Assembly (NCBI GenBank): GCA_963668015.2
Contig: CAXXCR010000009.1
Span: 124,001 to 188,000 of the forward strand
DNA length: 64,000 nt
Direction of reading: 5' to 3'
Source of the DNA: Ilyobacter_A sp963668015
Lineage (GTDB): Bacteria > Fusobacteriota > Fusobacteriia > Fusobacteriales > Fusobacteriaceae
Shown here: positions 7,565 to 16,335 of the stretch, piece after piece
Position numbering within the stretch: the stretch's first letter is position 1
Layout of the letters: each line of letters starts with the position of its first letter
Translations under genes and position numbers: made by a program
The notes under the pieces: model-generated
Told to the model about the DNA's origin: nothing
Seen by the model: the letters and a program-made list of their open reading frames with translations, nothing else
Database searches by the model: none

Positions 7565-8985
7565 GTACTTTTGTCCTTCCCATCCTTTATCTGTACGCCA
7601 AGTTCTCCCAACTTGTCCCTGATCTGATCCGAAAGACCCCAGTTTTTATCTTTTCTAGCCTGCTGCCTCAATTCCAAAAGGAATTCCACCAGTTCGCCTG
7701 TAAGGTTGTCCGCTGTCTCCTGTTCCAGTTTAATCTCAACTCCGAGAACCTCAGAAACCAGCTTTTCTATTATTTTTACTGAATTTTCAAGAACTTTTTT
7801 CCCGGTTTCATCCACGCTGTTTGCATCCAGGTACTTGTTCAGGTCTTTTACAAATTCGAATACAGCCCCTATACCTATGGCTGTGTTGAAGTCATCATTC
7901 ATTCCGTTTTCAAACTTTGCAATTGTGTTTTCCAGAGAGTTTTCAAGCTCCACTGCAGCATCCCTGCTTTCAGTTTCAGATGCCGGATCTGCAAGTTTTT
8001 CCAAGGCTCTCATAAGGGTGTTTTCTATTCTTTCAACTCCCTTTTTAGCCTGCTCCAATTCCAAATCAGAAAAATCAATCGGCTTTCTGTAATGCGAGCT
8101 GAGCATGAAAAATCTTACGACCTTCCCTTCGTATTTTTCAAGGACATCCCTCAAAAGGAAGAAATTCCCCTTTGACTTGGACATCTTCTCTCCCTTTATG
8201 TTTATGTATCCGTTATGCATCCAATATCTGGAAAAGTCTCCATCATAGGCACATTTTGACTGGGCTATCTCATTTTCATGATGAGGGAATATCAGGTCCT
8301 GCCCCCCTCCGTGAATGTCAAATGTATCACCAAGATACTTGTGCGACATAGCAGAGCACTCAAGGTGCCATCCAGGTCTTCCTTTACCCCAAGGCGAACC
8401 CCAGCAAGGCTCTCCCTCTTTAGCATTCTTCCAAAGTGTGAAGTCAAGAGGAGACCTCTTTTTATCGTTTACCTGTATTCTTGCCCCGCTTACCAGGTCG
8501 TCAGTTTTCTGTTTAGAAAGTTCCCCGTACTGTTTTTTGTATTTTTCGATATCAAAATAAACGTCTCCGTCAACTGCATAGGCGTAACCTTTCTTTTCCA
8601 GTTCTTTTACAAGCTTTATCATTTCACCTATGTTCTCGGTAGCTTTGGGTCTCAGCATACCTTTCTCTTTAAGGTTAACCTTGGCAGTATCCTCAAAATA
8701 TGCCTTTATGTATTTGTCGGCAATATCTTTTACACTTACCCCTTCTTCATTCGCCCTGTTTATCATCTTATCGTCTATATCTGTAAAGTTTTGAATATAC
8801 GACACCTCGTAGCCGGAATACTCCAGGTATCTCCTGACTGTGTCAAAAAATATAGCAGGCCTGGCATTCCCTATGTGTATGTAGTTGTAAACAGTGGGCC
8901 CACAGACATACATTTTAACCCTGTTTTCTTCTACGGTCTTAAACTCCTCAAGCTTCCCGCTCAAGGTATTATATAGCTTTATCAC
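7546..8985 (-). CDS. cysS: Cysteinyl-tRNA synthetase
   Basis: This class I aminoacyl-tRNA synthetase charges tRNA-Cys. It shows the HIGH-type motif YIHIGNARPAIFFD, zinc ligands in MYVCGPT, WHLECSAMS and HHENEIAQS, and the KMSKS loop EKMSKSKGNFF. I place the start at the GTG at 8985 (MIKLYNTLSGKLEEF), which follows AGGGGGATTGAAA at proper spacing and gives 479 residues. An in-frame ATG at 9006 would add seven residues but has no ribosome site. The 3' end overlaps mrnC and the 5' end overlaps the upstream gene. Confidence 0.95.
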   Translation of the reverse strand: MIKLYNTLSGKLEEFKTVEENRVKMYVCGPTVYNYIHIGNARPAIFFDTVRRYLEYSGYEVSYIQNFTDIDDKMINRANEEGVSVKDIADKYIKAYFEDTAKVNLKEKGMLRPKATENIGEMIKLVKELEKKGYAYAVDGDVYFDIEKYKKQYGELSKQKTDDLVSGARIQVNDKKRSPLDFTLWKNAKEGEPCWGSPWGKGRPGWHLECSAMSHKYLGDTFDIHGGGQDLIFPHHENEIAQSKCAYDGDFSRYWMHNGYINIKGEKMSKSKGNFFLLRDVLEKYEGKVVRFFMLSSHYRKPIDFSDLELEQAKKGVERIENTLMRALEKLADPASETESRDAAVELENSLENTIAKFENGMNDDFNTAIGIGAVFEFVKDLNKYLDANSVDETGKKVLENSVKIIEKLVSEVLGVEIKLEQETADNLTGELVEFLLELRQQARKDKNWGLSDQIRDKLGELGVQIKDGKDKSTWTIKS

Positions 8986-10243
8986 TTTCAATCCCCCTAG
9001 CTCCATCTATTTTTAAAACTCGGTATATTTTCCTGAGCTCTTCTAAACCTAAAATCAAGCTCATCCTAAACCTGGATTCCTTCGAGGATAACCTCATCTG
9101 GACAACAGTATCCGGTTCAAACTTCCTGTCAAACTTTTTTAAGTCAAGCTCCAAACATAAAAACTCGTCTTTGGCCAGTTCTTCTCCGCGACCTTTTTCA
9201 AGTTTTGAGTTCAAGTACAGCCTTTTCTCTTCAAGCAGCACTTTAAGGTTTTTGCTTATTTCAAAAAACTCCCCAACTCTGGACTTATATAACTTAAGTA
9301 ACCCCCTATAATTTTCGGTACTTTTTATCCTGGCAACCGCGGCCTTACTGTCCAGGTCTATACAAATTTCATCGTCGAGGTTCCCCAGCAGCTCTTCAAA
9401 TCCAAGTCCGGTAAAAAAACCTATGCTGTCAACCAGACTTTGTACAGGTTTACTTAGTTTATTCTTAAATATCAACCCAAGACTCTTTATATCGTTGTTG
9501 GAAAAATACAGCCTGTTTTTGCCTATGTATGAGGTAAGTTCCCTCTTCTCCAAATTTCCTGTCTCAAAATCCTTGGCCGATTCAAGCTCCTCAAAGTGGT
9601 CTGCATCTATACGAAGTTTACTTCCTTCCAACATCAAAGAAAGCCTAACAATTCTTATTCCCGGATCAAAACTCTGATCTTTTAGACTTTCATCTATATC
9701 CAACAGAGCAAACGAACTGTATTCCTGTTTAGACTCAGCATAAGCATTTAAAAGTTCCTTATGCGGCTCTCCCGAATAATCCAAATACCTCTGTATTCCC
9801 TGTTCTGAACCGGCTGCCAAAAAATAACCTTTAAAGGGCTTGAGATACAGGTCATCACCTTGGGAATACTCAGACTTAAGTTTGTAGAACTCCCCGCTTT
9901 TATCAAAATATTTCATTATTCGAAGTCTCAGCCCAACATAATATTTATCAAAATCGAGAAATATTACCGGATCGGCCTCACTTCCAAAGTTTAAAACAAG
10001 TACCTGTTTTAAGTATTTTTTATACTTTTCCAGTTCGGTAAAATCCTCGTAGTCATACACAAACTCCTGTACCAGGCTTTCATACCTATCGATGTCACCT
10101 ATCCGGGAAACATCCGAATAAAATAAAAGCCTGCTTTCCTTGACTATGAACTCCTCCATATCCGGCTTTTGAGCAAAATACACCATGGTCCCTATCAGTA
10201 TACCGGATATGATCAGCAGTACAGACGAAACCGCCCTTTTCAT
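8969..10243 (-). CDS. Membrane-anchored protein of unknown function
   Basis: The 424-residue protein begins with a signal-anchor or signal peptide (MKRAVSSVLLIISGILIGTM) that lacks a lipobox cysteine, so the rest should be outside the cytoplasmic membrane. The remainder is soluble, rich in acidic and Leu-Tyr-Asp segments, with repeated statements of the type FALLDIDESL, IFLDFDKYYVGL and FLCLELDLKKFD that suggest repeated beta-rich modules. This style resembles DUF3352-type envelope proteins, but I cannot confirm a family. The ATG at 10243 has GGAG 8 bases upstream; a GTG at 10252 is also in frame. It sits between a nitrilase-family gene and cysS in the mutS2 operon. Confidence 0.75.
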   Translation of the reverse strand: MKRAVSSVLLIISGILIGTMVYFAQKPDMEEFIVKESRLLFYSDVSRIGDIDRYESLVQEFVYDYEDFTELEKYKKYLKQVLVLNFGSEADPVIFLDFDKYYVGLRLRIMKYFDKSGEFYKLKSEYSQGDDLYLKPFKGYFLAAGSEQGIQRYLDYSGEPHKELLNAYAESKQEYSSFALLDIDESLKDQSFDPGIRIVRLSLMLEGSKLRIDADHFEELESAKDFETGNLEKRELTSYIGKNRLYFSNNDIKSLGLIFKNKLSKPVQSLVDSIGFFTGLGFEELLGNLDDEICIDLDSKAAVARIKSTENYRGLLKLYKSRVGEFFEISKNLKVLLEEKRLYLNSKLEKGRGEELAKDEFLCLELDLKKFDRKFEPDTVVQMRLSSKESRFRMSLILGLEELRKIYRVLKIDGARGIESDKAI

Positions 10244-10258
10244 ACTGATCACTCCACT

Positions 10259-11095
10259 CTATTTGAATTTTTTCTTCTGTATTCTCTCCAACTCTCTTAT
10301 CGTAAGGTCTAATTTTTCGGTTTTAAGCACCGGACTCATTATTCTGGCCCTTCTCAGCTTTTCATTTTTCATTACCACCGTAACAAGTTCTTCGTCAAAA
10401 TATGAAGCTTTCACCTCTATCTCGCCCATAGGGCTCACAACCTCTGATCCTCCCCAAAAACTCAAGCCGTCCTCATACCCGACTCTTTGAGAAAACACAA
10501 CATAAGAGCTCATCTGGTCTGCATAGAATCTGCTTATATTTTCCCATGAATCTGTTATTGTCAGTTTCTTTCCGTTGTTTATACCCCTTGCAGGACTGTT
10601 TGAAAGTATAAATATATAATCTGCCCCGTCTTGATTTAAAATATAAGCACCTGAACTATGCCAAGCATCCTCACATATTAAAATCCCGAACCTTCCAAAC
10701 TTTGTATCAAAAGCTCTGAATCTGTCTCCCTCTGCAAAATACCTGTGCTCGTCAAACATTCCGTAAGTAGGCAGGTACACCTTTCTATGTTTGTGAAGCA
10801 GCTTTCCGTCCTCCAAGTAAAAAGCTGTATTGTAGAAATAATACTTTTCGCTTTCCTCTACACCGCCGAAAAGTATGCTTATTTTTTTGCTCAGTTCGTA
10901 AAATTCTTCAGGGATCCCTGCTACGTTTGGCACCATGTCCTTAACTGAATATCCTGTAAGTGCAAGCTCTGGGAATACCACCAAATCAGAACCTTCTTCT
11001 ATAGCTTTCTCAATGTAAGAAATCATAAGTTCCTTGTTTTTCTCAACGTTACCCAAGTAAGGTTTTATCTGCGCCAGTGAAACTTTTATGCTCAT
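10259..11095 (-). CDS. Carbon-nitrogen hydrolase (nitrilase superfamily)
   Basis: The 278-residue cytoplasmic enzyme belongs to the C-N hydrolase fold that cleaves amides or nitriles with a Glu-Lys-Cys triad. The three sites are visible: VFPELALTGYS near residue 40, HRKVYLPTYGMFDE near 100 and GILICEDAWHSSG near 137 with the nucleophilic Cys. The sequence resembles the glutaminase domain of NAD synthetase and omega-amidase-like members, but the substrate cannot be assigned. Its ATG overlaps the ispD stop codon (ATGA), showing tight coupling. Confidence 0.85.
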   Translation of the reverse strand: MSIKVSLAQIKPYLGNVEKNKELMISYIEKAIEEGSDLVVFPELALTGYSVKDMVPNVAGIPEEFYELSKKISILFGGVEESEKYYFYNTAFYLEDGKLLHKHRKVYLPTYGMFDEHRYFAEGDRFRAFDTKFGRFGILICEDAWHSSGAYILNQDGADYIFILSNSPARGINNGKKLTITDSWENISRFYADQMSSYVVFSQRVGYEDGLSFWGGSEVVSPMGEIEVKASYFDEELVTVVMKNEKLRRARIMSPVLKTEKLDLTIRELERIQKKKFK

Positions 11096-11781
11096 ACCAT
11101 CTCTCCTTCTAAATATATTAAATCTTCAGGTGTTGTTATTTTTATATTACCATAAGAACCCTCTATTACCTTAACCTTTTTCCCCATTCTCTCCACAAGG
11201 GAAGAACTGTCTGTCCCGTAAAAGTTATCCAAGTCAGCCTTTGCATAGGCTTCCTTTAAGTCAATCCCCCTAAAAACCTGAGGTGTCTGTGCTGCTATCA
11301 TCTTGGATCTGTTTGGAGTGTTTACTATATAACCTTCATCATCTAATATCTTGATGGTGTCCTTCACTCCAATCCCTATTACCACACCGCTTATGTTTTC
11401 ATTTGCAGTGATCTCATTGTAGGCCTCTTCTATGTACGACTCCCTTATAAACGGCCTCACGCCATCCTGTATCCCCACTACAACGTTCTCTATATCCTCT
11501 ATGTGCCCCAGGGCGTTCTTCACAGAATCCTGTCTTTCGTTTCCCCCTGCGACCACTTTTACTAGCTTGTTTATTTTTTTATCTCTGCACAAGTTCTCCA
11601 CCAAACTGATATACTCGCTGTTAGTTGAAACTATTATCTCTGTTACAAGCGGGGAAGCCTCTATTTTTTTTAACGCTTTTAAAAAAATCGCCTCTCCTTC
11701 GTGCTCCAAAAACTGTTTAGGATAGTCCAAACCCATCCTTCTCCCTATTCCTGCTGCAGCTACTACAAAACAATATCTCAT
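11092..11781 (-). CDS. ispD: 2-C-methyl-D-erythritol 4-phosphate cytidylyltransferase
   Basis: IspD makes CDP-methylerythritol in the non-mevalonate isoprenoid pathway. The 229-residue protein has the nucleotide-binding loop AAGIGRRMGLDYPKQFLE at 9-26, VVGIQDGVRPFI near 104-115 and the region AAQTPQVFRGIDLKEAY near 163, all diagnostic for IspD. The length matches the family. It lies 29 bases downstream of mutS2 and overlaps the nitrilase-family gene by four bases. A ribitol-5-phosphate cytidylyltransferase (TarI) is related, but nothing in the neighbourhood suggests that role. Confidence 0.93.
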   Translation of the reverse strand: MRYCFVVAAAGIGRRMGLDYPKQFLEHEGEAIFLKALKKIEASPLVTEIIVSTNSEYISLVENLCRDKKINKLVKVVAGGNERQDSVKNALGHIEDIENVVVGIQDGVRPFIRESYIEEAYNEITANENISGVVIGIGVKDTIKILDDEGYIVNTPNRSKMIAAQTPQVFRGIDLKEAYAKADLDNFYGTDSSSLVERMGKKVKVIEGSYGNIKITTPEDLIYLEGEMV

Positions 11782-11809
11782 AGTTTCTCCTTTTTTGTAA
11801 ACAATATCT

Positions 11810-14152
11810 CTACTTTAAAGTAGCCACTGTACATCCAAGTCCGCCCTCATTTTGATTAGCATCTCTGTATCCTTTTATGTAAGCGGACCCCTTCAGGTAC
11901 TCCTGTATACCCTTTCTAAGCACCCCGGTACCCTTTCCGTGAATTATATAGACATCTGTGTAGCCGTTAAGGACAGCCTTGTCCAAATAAGCTTCCAGCT
12001 CATGTATTGCTTCATCCAACATTTTTCCTCTAAGGTCTATTTGTGATTTTATAGCGGATTTCTTGTGGGCGTGAACCTTGACAAATTTCTTTTTGGACGT
12101 TTCCTCTACCTTTTTCAATTCGTCCAGCGGTACCACAAGTTTAAGAATCCCAGCCTGTACCTGTGCATTTTCCTTTGCAGCCACTATCCTGAGTATAGTT
12201 GCGTGCTGGTTAAGACTTTTAACAAAAACTTTTTCTCCCTCTTTAAAATCTATCTTTCTCTTTATCTTCGGCTTTGCTTTGACCTTTTTACTCTTTTCTT
12301 CAATAATTGATGTACGGAGCATGTTAAGGCTTTTCTGTATATCCTTAGCCTCCTGTTTTTTATGCTCTTCCTTTTGAAGTTTTTCAACCAGTGCCCTTGC
12401 CTTTGACTGGGCTTCCCTTATAAGTTTATCGGCCTCATCATAAGCTTTCTTTATTATTTCCTGCTTGTCTTTTTCCATTATTCTGAGTTTTTCTTCATAC
12501 TCATCTTTAAGCTTTGCCGCTTCGCTTTTGAGTTTATCCACTTCATCCTTGGTTTTTTCCAACTCATCGGATTTTTCCTTTATGTTTCCTATCATGCTCT
12601 CGACTTTTTTGTTTTCTTCACTTATATATTTTTTTGCATTCTCAACGATCTCTGGCGACACCCCCAGTCTTTTGGCTATTGTCAGGGCGTTGCTTTCCCC
12701 TGGTATACCCATAAGCAGCCTGTAAGTAGGCGAAAGAGTCTCGGAGTTAAACTCCATTGAAGCTGTTTCTATACCATCTTCATTATACCCGTGAGCCTTT
12801 ACCTCGCTGTAGTGCGTCGATATCATCGACTTGCATTTTTTCTCCTTTAGGAAGTCTATTACCGCCATTGCAAACGCCGACCCCTCCATCGGGTCAGTAC
12901 CTGAACCAAGCTCGTCTAAAAGCACCAGGCTGGACTTGGTGACAGACTCAAGTATCTTCTGTACATTTTTAAGGTGTCCCGAAAAGGAAGATAGGTTCTG
13001 CTCTATGCTCTGCTCATCCCCTATATCTGCATAAACCCCTGTGAAAAATCCTACACTTGTTTTTTCAGCTGCCGGCACCGGGATCCCCGAAAGAGCCATT
13101 AAAGAAAGAAGTCCTGCCGTTTTAAGCGCAACAGTTTTCCCCCCTGTATTTGGCCCGGTTATAAGCAGGCTGTTGTATGTTCTTCCGATCTCAAATGTAA
13201 GTGGAACTACCTCCCCCTCTGGTATAAAAGGGTGCCTAGCATCGATAAAGCTCAGGTGCTCCCTGTTGTTTATTTCAGGTATTATGCAGTTTTTACTCAG
13301 TGCGTAGCTTGACTTGGAGTTTAAGAAATCCAGTTCAAGTATAGCCTCGCCTATCTGCATTATACCGTCGATATTCATTCTTGAGTAGTCTGTCAGCCTG
13401 AGGAGTATCTTTCTTATCTCCTCTCTCTCTCTTACCTCTAGTTCCCTCATTCTATTATTGAGTGATACTATAGCGAGGGGCTCTATGAAGATTGTTTGGC
13501 CGCTAGAAGACCTGTCATGTTCTATCCCCTTAATCTGCCCTTTGAAATCAGATTTTATAGGGATAACTGATCTGCTGTCCCTTACAGTTACTATCTTTTC
13601 CTGTATGGCATTTGCATAAGTCGGGTTTGACATTATCTCGTCAAATTTCTTCTTTATGTTGGACGATACCACCAGTTTTTGGTGTCTGAGGTCCCTAAGT
13701 TCAGGCGAAGCATCGTCCCTTATTTTTTTATCCTTATCCACTGCCTTGTTTATAAGATCTTCTATGCCCTTGTATGTAGGTATATTTTTGAACTTCATCA
13801 AAAGCGACCTGTACTTGTCCCCCAGCTCCTCTAACTTTGAGCTTACCTTTCTAAATATTTTAAGATTTTCTTTCAGGTAATAAACCTCTTCAGGTTCTAA
13901 ATAAGTCCCTATAAGTTCTATTTTCTTCAACAACAGCTTTATATTTTTTATACCTTCTAATTCCAAACCTCCATCATACTTCAAGAGCTCCATAAAGTCC
14001 CTTGTAACGTCCAGATCCCTCTTAAGAAGGTTGATATCTGTGAATGGAATCAGGTCTAGAATTTTATCCTGTGTTTCTTCTAAAAAACAAAAATCTGAAA
14101 TTTCTTGCCTCAATTTATCAAATTCAAGCACTCTGAAACTGTGTTCGCTCAT
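11810..14152 (-). CDS. mutS2: Endonuclease MutS2
   Basis: MutS2 is a MutS paralogue without mismatch-recognition domains; it acts on recombination intermediates and, in some bacteria, on collided ribosomes. The 780-residue protein has the core/clamp region, the Walker A motif TGPNTGGKTVALKTAG near 335, the Walker B motif SLVLLDELGSGTDPMEG near 405 and a long charged coiled coil (about 520-630). A C-terminal Smr nuclease domain carries IDLRGKMLDEAIHELEAYLD and YIIHGKGTGVLRKG. It is the first gene of the leftward operon that ends near 5034. Confidence 0.97.
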   Translation of the reverse strand: MSEHSFRVLEFDKLRQEISDFCFLEETQDKILDLIPFTDINLLKRDLDVTRDFMELLKYDGGLELEGIKNIKLLLKKIELIGTYLEPEEVYYLKENLKIFRKVSSKLEELGDKYRSLLMKFKNIPTYKGIEDLINKAVDKDKKIRDDASPELRDLRHQKLVVSSNIKKKFDEIMSNPTYANAIQEKIVTVRDSRSVIPIKSDFKGQIKGIEHDRSSSGQTIFIEPLAIVSLNNRMRELEVREREEIRKILLRLTDYSRMNIDGIMQIGEAILELDFLNSKSSYALSKNCIIPEINNREHLSFIDARHPFIPEGEVVPLTFEIGRTYNSLLITGPNTGGKTVALKTAGLLSLMALSGIPVPAAEKTSVGFFTGVYADIGDEQSIEQNLSSFSGHLKNVQKILESVTKSSLVLLDELGSGTDPMEGSAFAMAVIDFLKEKKCKSMISTHYSEVKAHGYNEDGIETASMEFNSETLSPTYRLLMGIPGESNALTIAKRLGVSPEIVENAKKYISEENKKVESMIGNIKEKSDELEKTKDEVDKLKSEAAKLKDEYEEKLRIMEKDKQEIIKKAYDEADKLIREAQSKARALVEKLQKEEHKKQEAKDIQKSLNMLRTSIIEEKSKKVKAKPKIKRKIDFKEGEKVFVKSLNQHATILRIVAAKENAQVQAGILKLVVPLDELKKVEETSKKKFVKVHAHKKSAIKSQIDLRGKMLDEAIHELEAYLDKAVLNGYTDVYIIHGKGTGVLRKGIQEYLKGSAYIKGYRDANQNEGGLGCTVATLK

Positions 14153-14173
14153 TTCTCCCCCTGAAATATAAAA

Positions 14174-14201
14174 ATTTTACCTTTATTATAACATATTACA
14201 A
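14174..14201 (-). promoter_or_regulatory. Possible promoter of the mutS2 operon
   Basis: TTGTAA (14201-14196) and TAAAAT (14179-14174) have a 16-base spacer and lie just before mutS2. A TATAAT nearby lacks a good upstream hexamer. Confidence 0.35.
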
Positions 14202-14299
14202 GTTTTTTTTCTATGCTTTTTAAACCCATCTAATTCAGGATTTACGTGTGTTTTCTGATCATTAACAGCATTAAAATAATGCCCAAAAATCAAAAACAC

Positions 14300-14328
14300 T
14301 TGATTTTTGATTTTTGATATGGTAAAAT
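14300..14328 (+). promoter_or_regulatory. Promoter of rpmB
   Basis: TTGATT (14300-14305) and TAAAAT (14323-14328) have a 17-base spacer, 33 bases before the rpmB ATG. Confidence 0.65.
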
Positions 14329-14360
14329 ACTATGCGAATTTTGGCCAGGAGGTGAAAAAG

Positions 14361-14618
14361 ATGAAAGCATGTGAAATCACAGGTAAAGGTGTAGCTTATG
14401 GTAACCAAATCTCTCACTCACACAGAGTTAGCGGAAGAACTTGGGAACCAAACCTACAATCTACAAAAATCCTTGTAAAAGGTAACGCAGTTAAAGTTAA
14501 AGTTTGCACTAAAATGCTTAAAACTTTAAAAGGTGCTTCTGAGGCTCAAGTTATGAAAATACTAAAAGATAACGCTGATACTCTAAGTCCAAGACTTCAA
14601 AAAGTACTATACAAATAG
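14361..14618 (+). CDS. rpmB: Large ribosomal subunit protein bL28
   Basis: The 85-residue basic protein begins MKACEITGKGVAYGNQISHS and includes HRVSGRTWEPNLQ and KVCTKMLKTLKG, all clear bL28 features. The ATG at 14361 follows AGGAGGTGAAAAAG, a strong ribosome site; an in-frame upstream ATG at 14307 overlaps the promoter and is rejected. Of the cysteines, only two or three are present (KACEIT and KVCTK), so it is probably not the four-cysteine zinc form. The gene is monocistronic with its own promoter and terminator and is divergent from mutS2. Confidence 0.97.
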   Translation: MKACEITGKGVAYGNQISHSHRVSGRTWEPNLQSTKILVKGNAVKVKVCTKMLKTLKGASEAQVMKILKDNADTLSPRLQKVLYK

Positions 14619-14636
14619 TAAAAATTGATTTCAAAA

Positions 14637-14667
14637 TAAAAAAAGACAGAAGACACTGTCTTTTTTT
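14637..14667 (+). terminator. Terminator of rpmB
   Basis: AAAAGACAG and CTGTCTTTT pair around a short loop, followed by T residues, about 20 bases after the rpmB stop. Confidence 0.85.
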
Positions 14668-14706
14668 ATTTTATATACATTTTTTTATAATTTTAACTTA
14701 AGCTCT

Positions 14707-14938
14707 TTCCACTTAAAACAAATTACTGAATTGATTACAATAATTTTGGGGACACAGAGCTTCACAAAGAAGGTCCTTAAAATCAAAATCATCTTTTGTC
14801 ACAAATCACACAAATATCACTAGTTATTTAAAAACTTAAAAACTGAGGGTTTTCGTTCATTCTCTGCGAAACTCACTCTTTTTCTCCGTGCGATTCTGTG
14901 ACCAAAAAGGTTTTTATGCACTTACAAGAAATTAAATA
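14707..14938. repeat. Dispersed intergenic repeat, family A, copy 2
   Basis: This gene-free stretch has the family A blocks in the opposite orientation to copy 1. It begins AAATTACTGAATT, continues with GACACAGAGCTTCACAAAG and TTTTGTCACAAATCACAC, and ends GATTCTGTGACC then CACTTACAAGAAATTAA. The reverse complement of its right end matches the left end of copy 1 over roughly 50 bases with few changes. It is shorter than the other copies. Confidence 0.7.
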
Positions 14939-14940
14939 AT

Positions 14941-14977
14941 AAAAAATGCGAGGTACAATATGTACCTCGCATTTTTT
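14941..14977 (-). terminator. Terminator at the 3' end of the LPS core locus
   Basis: A near-perfect palindrome (AAAATGCGAGGTACA with TGTACCTCGCATTTT around a 3-base loop) is flanked by A and T runs and lies directly after the stop of the last glycosyltransferase. It can act in both directions. Confidence 0.85.
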
Positions 14978-14978
14978 A

Positions 14979-15965
14979 TTACGCTATATTTTTTTCTATT
15001 AACCCAAACACATATTCTGGACTCAAGTCCCTCATACACTTAAAATGACCCTTTGGGCACTTTAAATCACCGTGCAGCGAACACGGAGAACATGGCTCAT
15101 TTCCATAGAGCAAAATACTCTTCTCGCCGTAATCAAACATCCCAGGGTCAGTCGGCCCAAATATTACGAAACACTTCGCCCCGACCCCTCTGCCTATATG
15201 AAACGGCCCCGAGTCGTTGGTGACCATAAAAAACGCCTGAGAAAGCAAGGCACCGCTCTCTTTCAAGCTGAGCTCTCCAGCCATATTTTTGCAGATGCCT
15301 CCACTGAGACTGTTTATCTCATCCAGATCTTTTTTCTCATTTTTTCCACCGATTAAAATTATGTCCTTCTGATATTTTTGTTTTAGTAGTACTGCTAACT
15401 CAGCGAAATTTTCCTTGGTCCATTTTTTCGTATTCTTCGATGCACCTGGAGCAAAAACTATAGAATCACCGTATCCATCGACCTTCTCTACATCTTTTTC
15501 ATCAAAATCAAACTCAAGGTTTTCACCTTTGTAACGGACTCCAAGATTTTCTGCTGCACCAAAATAATTTTTAACTATGGTGTCGTCCACCCTGTACTTT
15601 ATAAGCCTCATTTTTACAAGAAGCGTCTTCCAAAACTTTCTTTTCTTGTATCTGTAAGTTTTCACACCCATAAAATGAGTTAAAGCTCTTGATCTTATTT
15701 TTGAATGCAAATCAAGGACCACATCATATTTTTTTGGACTAAGCTCAGCCGCAAAACGCTTTATCCCATCAAGCCCCTTGTAGGCCTCTTTGTCAAAACT
15801 TATCAGTTCATTTATGTTTTTATTCCCGATTATTGCATCCTTAAATTTATCCAATACAAGGAAATCTATCTTTGCACCTGGGTACTTTCCCTTTAGTTCA
15901 CTAATTACAGGTGTCGTCAGAATTATATCTCCTATTGAACTGAATCTTATTACAAGTATTCTCAT
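14979..15965 (-). CDS. Glycosyltransferase family 9 (LPS heptosyltransferase type)
   Basis: Family GT9 enzymes transfer ADP-heptose onto the LPS inner core at the inner membrane. The 328-residue protein begins with MRILVIRFSSIGDIILTTP, the family N-terminal motif with the conserved Asp for the acceptor phosphate side. It has FAPGASKNTKKW near 170 (donor-phosphate loop), TNDSGPFHIGRGVGAK near 250 and FGPTDPGM near 270. A four-cysteine tail (CSPCSLHGDLKCPKGHFKC) matches the C-terminal block of many GT9 proteins. It is the last gene of the locus and is separated from the previous one by a family A repeat. Confidence 0.85.
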   Translation of the reverse strand: MRILVIRFSSIGDIILTTPVISELKGKYPGAKIDFLVLDKFKDAIIGNKNINELISFDKEAYKGLDGIKRFAAELSPKKYDVVLDLHSKIRSRALTHFMGVKTYRYKKRKFWKTLLVKMRLIKYRVDDTIVKNYFGAAENLGVRYKGENLEFDFDEKDVEKVDGYGDSIVFAPGASKNTKKWTKENFAELAVLLKQKYQKDIILIGGKNEKKDLDEINSLSGGICKNMAGELSLKESGALLSQAFFMVTNDSGPFHIGRGVGAKCFVIFGPTDPGMFDYGEKSILLYGNEPCSPCSLHGDLKCPKGHFKCMRDLSPEYVFGLIEKNIA

Positions 15966-16020
15966 TACATGCTCCTTCTAAATATTTTCCACCGATCAAC
16001 TTAATATAAAATTTTTCTTT

Positions 16021-16320
16021 AATAACTCAAACTACTGACTTTATATAAAGATCTTTTTGGACACAAAGTTTCACCAAGATTTAGAAAAAGAGTTGCACAG
16101 AGAAAATCTTTAAAGTCAAAATCATATTTTGTCACAAATTGCACTAATCTCACAAATCATTTAAAAACTAAAGATTTTTGCTCATTCTACGTGAGACTCA
16201 TTATTTTCCTCTGTGTCACTCTGTGACCAAGATTCTATATTTATTTTTTATTCGTATAACTTTGTGTGATTCGTGACTAAAAAACGGGTTGTCAGAACTT
16301 ACAAAGAACTAAACAATTTA
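16021..16320. repeat. Dispersed intergenic repeat, family A, copy 3
   Basis: This copy fills the 370-base gap between two glycosyltransferase genes. The left end (GATCTTTTTGGACACAAAGTT then TCACCAAGATTTAG) matches the reverse complement of the right end of copy 1. The right end (CTTTGTGTGATTCGTGACTA then CAGAACTTACAAAGAACTAA) matches the reverse complement of the left end of copy 1. It has the same orientation as copy 2. Confidence 0.7.
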
Positions 16321-16335
16321 AACAAAATAAACTTT

